From Fructobacillus sp. EFB-N1 (lineage in GTDB: Bacteria > Bacillota > Bacilli > Lactobacillales > Lactobacillaceae): 64,000 nt of DNA. Every line of letters begins with the position of its first letter. The first letter of the stretch is position 1. The notes under the pieces were generated by a model. It had not been told where the DNA came from and did no database searches. It worked only from the letters and a program-made list of their open reading frames with translations. Made by a program: the position numbers and the translations under genes. The stretch is from assembly GCF_001038455.1 (NCBI RefSeq), contig NZ_LDUY01000004.1:1-64000 (forward strand), given 5' to 3'. Shown here piece after piece: positions 60,982 through 64,000 of the stretch.

Positions 60982-62885
60982 TCAACAATTTCACTTAATT
61001 CAGCCCAGCGTTCCATTTTCGCATCAAGGGCATCAGAGACCTCTTGCAATTGACTTTGAATTTCAGCAACCTTTTGGTAATCGGCACCATTAGCAGCCAT
61101 TTGATCATTAAAATCCTCTACTTGTGCCTCCAAATCAGCAATCTCATCCTCAATCGTTTCCCATTCGCGCTTTTCCATATAGGTTAACTTACGCTTTTTA
61201 GGCTTTTGTGCAGGTGCTACTGACTTTTCAGTTGCTGATTTTTCTTTTTTATCCAGACGACCTGTCCCAGCACTCTTTTTACCTGGTAAGACAACCTCAT
61301 CCAAGTAAATTGAAAACTCGCCATTATATCGGTCAACTTGACCATTACCAGACAAGTAGTAACCATAGTCGGCCACCTTGTCCAAAAAATAACGATCGTG
61401 GGAAACCGTCACGACAGTTCCTGCAAAGCGGGCCAGGAAATTTTCCAAAACAGTTAAGGTGCCGATATCCAAATCGTTAGTTGGCTCATCCAGCAACAAA
61501 ACGTTTGGTTCCTGCAAAAGAATCTTTAGTAGGTACAACCGGCGCTTTTCACCACCAGATAACTTACGCACCAAAGTTCCATGCATAAAGCTTGGGAAGA
61601 GAAACTGCTCTAGCAGGTCCTTGGCGGAAATAACGTTTCCATCGCGGTCCTTCACACTCGAAGCAACATCCGTTAGGTATTCAATCATCCGCTTATCGGC
61701 CGGGATTTCCTCCGTCACCTGCGTGTAATAACCGATTCGCACCGTTTCCCCGATTTCTAATACCCCATCAGTCAATGGCAACCGACCGGCCAAAACATTC
61801 AAAAGAGAAGATTTTCCAACCCCATTCGGTCCGGTAATACCAATTCGGTCGCGCTGACCAAAACGCAATGACAGGTCCTTAAAAATCACCTGATTGCCAA
61901 AAGCCAAAGAGGCATGATCTAAGGCAATTACTTTCTTACCTAAGCGCTGCTGGCCCAAGGACACCTCGACGTCTTGGTCCGTACGCACATTCCCTAGCGA
62001 GTCCTCTAACTCCGCGAAGGCCTTTTCTCGGCCCTTTTGCTTCGTTGTCCGGGCTCGGGCTGATTTTTTCATCCAAACCAGTTCTTTTTCATAAAGCTTC
62101 TCGCGCTTATGTTCAGCAGCCGCCTCGTTTTCATGGCGAATAGCCTTGCCCTCGACGTAATCTTGGTAGTTTCCTTGGTATTCATAGAGTTTCCCAAAGG
62201 AAAGCTCAAAAATTCGATTCGTTACTCGATCCAAGAAATAGCGGTCGTGCGTAACCGTCAATAAGGCACCCTTATACTTGGCCAAATACTGCTCTAACCA
62301 GGCAATGGAATCAAAATCCAAGTGGTTGGTCGGCTCATCTAAAATCAGGAGATCCGGCTCTTGAATCAAAACCTGCGCTAAGCCAACACGTTTTTTTTGA
62401 CCACCCGACAGGCTAACCACTTCTTGATTTAAATTCGTTAAATGTAACTGCGTTAAAATAGTCTTAATCTGGGCCTCGATGGTCCAGGCATCATCACGAT
62501 CCATAGCGGCCTGGGCCTTTTCAAAGCGGCTGGCTGCTTTTGGATTTTCGGGATCTTGTGCCAAAAAGTCTAAGGATTCCTGGTAAGCTCGAATTGTATG
62601 GAAAACTGGTTGGTCCCCAGCATAAATCGCATCTAGGACCTGCATGTGTCCAGCCAAATCAGGATCTTGTTCCAAGTATCCAACGCGATAATCATTTTGG
62701 GTCGAAATTGTCCCATGATCAGCCGGTTGTTTACCGGAAAGGGCATTTAAAAGGGTCGTTTTCCCAGACCCATTAACCCCAACCAGGCCAACACGGTCAC
62801 CCTGGGTAATCAAAAAGGAAAGGTCGTCAAAGAGGACCTTTTCACCGTATACAGACGTTAAATTTTCTACTCTAAATTGTTTCAT
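60969..62885 (-). CDS. ABC-F family ATPase (Uup/EttA-like)
   Basis: A 638-residue soluble protein with two ABC domains and no membrane part. Domain 1: Walker A GVNGSGKTT, signature LSGGQKKR, Walker B LLILDEPTNHLD. A linker of about 80 residues rich in charged residues, including KSARARTTKQKGREKAFAELE, acts as the P-site tRNA interaction motif. Domain 2: GPNGVGKSS, LSGGEKRR, LLLDEPTNDLD. The C-terminal coiled coil (EDEIADLEAQVEDFNDQM...) resembles Uup. ABC-F factors act on the ribosome, for translation or antibiotic protection. ATG 62885 is used; a TATAAT box lies only 7 nt ahead of it. Confidence 0.9.
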   Translation of the reverse strand: MKQFRVENLTSVYGEKVLFDDLSFLITQGDRVGLVGVNGSGKTTLLNALSGKQPADHGTISTQNDYRVGYLEQDPDLAGHMQVLDAIYAGDQPVFHTIRAYQESLDFLAQDPENPKAASRFEKAQAAMDRDDAWTIEAQIKTILTQLHLTNLNQEVVSLSGGQKKRVGLAQVLIQEPDLLILDEPTNHLDFDSIAWLEQYLAKYKGALLTVTHDRYFLDRVTNRIFELSFGKLYEYQGNYQDYVEGKAIRHENEAAAEHKREKLYEKELVWMKKSARARTTKQKGREKAFAELEDSLGNVRTDQDVEVSLGQQRLGKKVIALDHASLAFGNQVIFKDLSLRFGQRDRIGITGPNGVGKSSLLNVLAGRLPLTDGVLEIGETVRIGYYTQVTEEIPADKRMIEYLTDVASSVKDRDGNVISAKDLLEQFLFPSFMHGTLVRKLSGGEKRRLYLLKILLQEPNVLLLDEPTNDLDIGTLTVLENFLARFAGTVVTVSHDRYFLDKVADYGYYLSGNGQVDRYNGEFSIYLDEVVLPGKKSAGTGRLDKKEKSATEKSVAPAQKPKKRKLTYMEKREWETIEDEIADLEAQVEDFNDQMAANGADYQKVAEIQSQLQEVSDALDAKMERWAELSEIVEGQG

Positions 62886-62891
62886 GTCTTC

Positions 62892-62897
62892 TATTAT
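62892..62897 (-). promoter_or_regulatory. -10-like box directly before the ABC-F start
   Basis: On the minus strand TATAAT ends about 7 nt before ATG 62885, so an mRNA from it would begin at or beside the start codon (leaderless). No good -35 box is visible at the correct distance, so the box may be fortuitous. Confidence 0.3.
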
Positions 62898-62972
62898 ACT
62901 CGAATCAAGGACCCTTTTTCTGGAATATTCGTGATAAAATAAACAGAAGTATATGAAGAATAGGCCGGATTG

Positions 62973-63851
62973 ATGTTTCATTTAATAAATTGGATTAAAC
63001 AAAATAAAATCGGAGCCATCATCGTTGGCGTCTTCACCTTTGCGACCATGATTCTCATCATCTCGCTGGCGCAACAAAACCAACTGACGACTCGTCCAGA
63101 CCAAGTTCCCTTACGAACGGGTCCGGGACTGAACTACAAACAAATCACCAAGTTGAAGGCCGGCACCAAACTGACTGTCGTTGCTAAAAACAATGGTTGG
63201 TGGCAGGTTAAGCGCGATAATAACCAAAAAGTGGGTTGGGTTGCTTCTTGGGTTGCTAATAACACTAAATTGAAGACTGCTACCCAGTTGTCTGAAGCAA
63301 CCATCGTCTTAGACCCCGGTCACGGTGGTTCCGATACCGGTGCGATTTCAACGGATGGCAAGCATTATGAAAAAACCTACACCCTGAAAACAGCGTTGGC
63401 GACTGAAAAAGTTTTGACGAATGCCGGTGCGCGGGTCATCATGGTCCGCACCAAGGATGTCGTCGTTCCCCTACTTTACATCCCCCTCAAGGCCGAAAAG
63501 GATAACGCCGATGCCCAGATTTCCTTCCACTTCGACTCCTCAGAGTCTAATAACAGCGCTTCTGGCGTTTCCCAGTATTATTATAATGATAATTCACAAT
63601 CACTCGCCCAAGCTTTAAATGGCTCACTGAATAACCTACCACTTGAAAATCGCGGTTACGAAACGATGCCTTACCTCGTGATTAAAGACGTCACCAGACC
63701 CGCCGTCTTACTCGAGAATGGTTTCATTAATTCAGACCATGACTTCTCTTACATTCGTCAAAGTTCCTACCAGCAAAAGATTGCTCACGATGTCAAATCA
63801 GGTTTGGTTGCCTATCTAAGCAACCTATACCCAAACAATAATGGACAATAA
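62973..63851 (+). CDS. N-acetylmuramoyl-L-alanine amidase with SH3b domain
   Basis: A 292-residue exported cell-wall hydrolase that cuts the bond between muramic acid and the stem peptide. N-terminal membrane anchor/signal at about residues 12-32, a bacterial SH3 domain at about 40-98 (LRTGPGLNYKQITKLKAGTKLTV...GWVASWV), then an Amidase_3 domain (105-290) with zinc ligands in LDPGHGG, YEKTYTL (Glu) and ISFHFDSS, and catalytic Glu in LLENGFINS. Start ATG 62973 is one codon inside the open frame. It is divergent from the ABC-F gene and probably acts in cell separation. Confidence 0.9.
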   Translation: MFHLINWIKQNKIGAIIVGVFTFATMILIISLAQQNQLTTRPDQVPLRTGPGLNYKQITKLKAGTKLTVVAKNNGWWQVKRDNNQKVGWVASWVANNTKLKTATQLSEATIVLDPGHGGSDTGAISTDGKHYEKTYTLKTALATEKVLTNAGARVIMVRTKDVVVPLLYIPLKAEKDNADAQISFHFDSSESNNSASGVSQYYYNDNSQSLAQALNGSLNNLPLENRGYETMPYLVIKDVTRPAVLLENGFINSDHDFSYIRQSSYQQKIAHDVKSGLVAYLSNLYPNNNGQ

Positions 63852-63854
63852 AGC

Positions 63855-63904
63855 AAAGACTCCGCTCTCCCTATCAACCGATAAGGCAAACGGAGTCTTT
63901 TTCT
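63855..63904 (+). terminator. Intrinsic terminator of the amidase gene
   Basis: AAAGACTCCG and CGGAGTCTTTTTCT form a 10-bp stem around a loop of about 25 nt, directly after the amidase stop. Confidence 0.75.
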
Positions 63905-63950
63905 ACCGGTAATACTGTCGAACGACTAGCCAGTAAAACTAGGTTTTGAG

Positions 63951-63981
63951 CATAAAAAAACAGCACTCCGAAGAGTGCTGG
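63951..63981 (-). terminator. Terminator of a minus-strand gene lying beyond the window
   Basis: CAGCACTC / GAGTGCTG around TTCG, followed on the minus strand by T7; it would end a transcript entering from the right edge. Confidence 0.8.
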
Positions 63982-64000
63982 GTAGGTAGATAGATAAACT

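Noticed and set aside
1-64000. CRISPR array, prophage, toxin-antitoxin or restriction system
   Set aside because: No regularly spaced repeats, phage structural genes, paired toxin-antitoxin frames or methylase/nuclease motifs were seen on either strand.

Overview
The window reads as the chromosome of a low-to-moderate GC Gram-positive bacterium of the lactic acid bacteria, most likely a heterofermentative member of Lactobacillaceae in the broad sense (Leuconostoc/Weissella/Oenococcus-like or a heterofermentative lactobacillus). Support: T-box, TPP and yybP-ykoY-type RNA leaders, a Firmicutes-type LexA box, pyruvate oxidase, the era/ybeY/phoH and rbgA/rnhB/dprA/topA clusters, and pyk lying next to dnaE with no pfkA between them. 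The genus cannot be fixed from the sequence alone. No tRNA, rRNA, CRISPR array or prophage was seen.

Left part (1-9.9 kb) is an accessory and decaying region. It starts with the tail of an IS30-like transposase and a frameshifted S9 peptidase. A methionine-type T-box controls a MetQ-like binding protein. Next come an FMN-binding surface protein, an ApbE flavinyltransferase broken by a stop codon, and a bis-heme NADPH-oxidase/ferric-reductase-like membrane flavoprotein. Then follow a SemiSWEET, a ProXp-type editing protein, and a graveyard of five degraded genes (XRE regulator, ribB, ilvD, MIP18/SufT-like, bile-acid symporter family).

Middle part (10-31.4 kb) is mostly single genes and short operons: a P-type ATPase behind a yybP-ykoY-type (Mn2+) riboswitch, an orphan rmlB, a ClC channel, proBA, cysE, amtB, a YeiH transporter, HAD hydrolases, a TPP-riboswitch operon (thiW, HAD phosphatase, thiamine-binding protein), a T-box-controlled hydratase, gpmA and pyruvate oxidase. 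Several genes carry single-base frameshifts (glutamine amidotransferase, HAD phosphatase) or in-frame stops (nitroreductase).

Right part (31.5-64 kb) is conserved housekeeping. It contains an SOS cassette (UvrX-like polymerase, YolD-like protein and an unrecognised small protein) behind a clear LexA box, fau, glyA, ansA, recO-era-dgkA-ybeY-phoH, pyk, dnaE, pepT, trmK-nif3, rbgA-rnhB, a ypmS-yozE pair, degV, folA-cca, a TPR protein, an Ada-type regulator, an SDR dehydrogenase, pdxK/thiD, topA, dprA, an ABC-F ATPase and a cell-wall amidase.

Two points deserve most attention. The first is the flavin/heme trans-membrane electron-transfer module at 3.6-6.2 kb. The second is the regulatory RNA content, including an unexplained structured leader between the TPP riboswitch and thiW.
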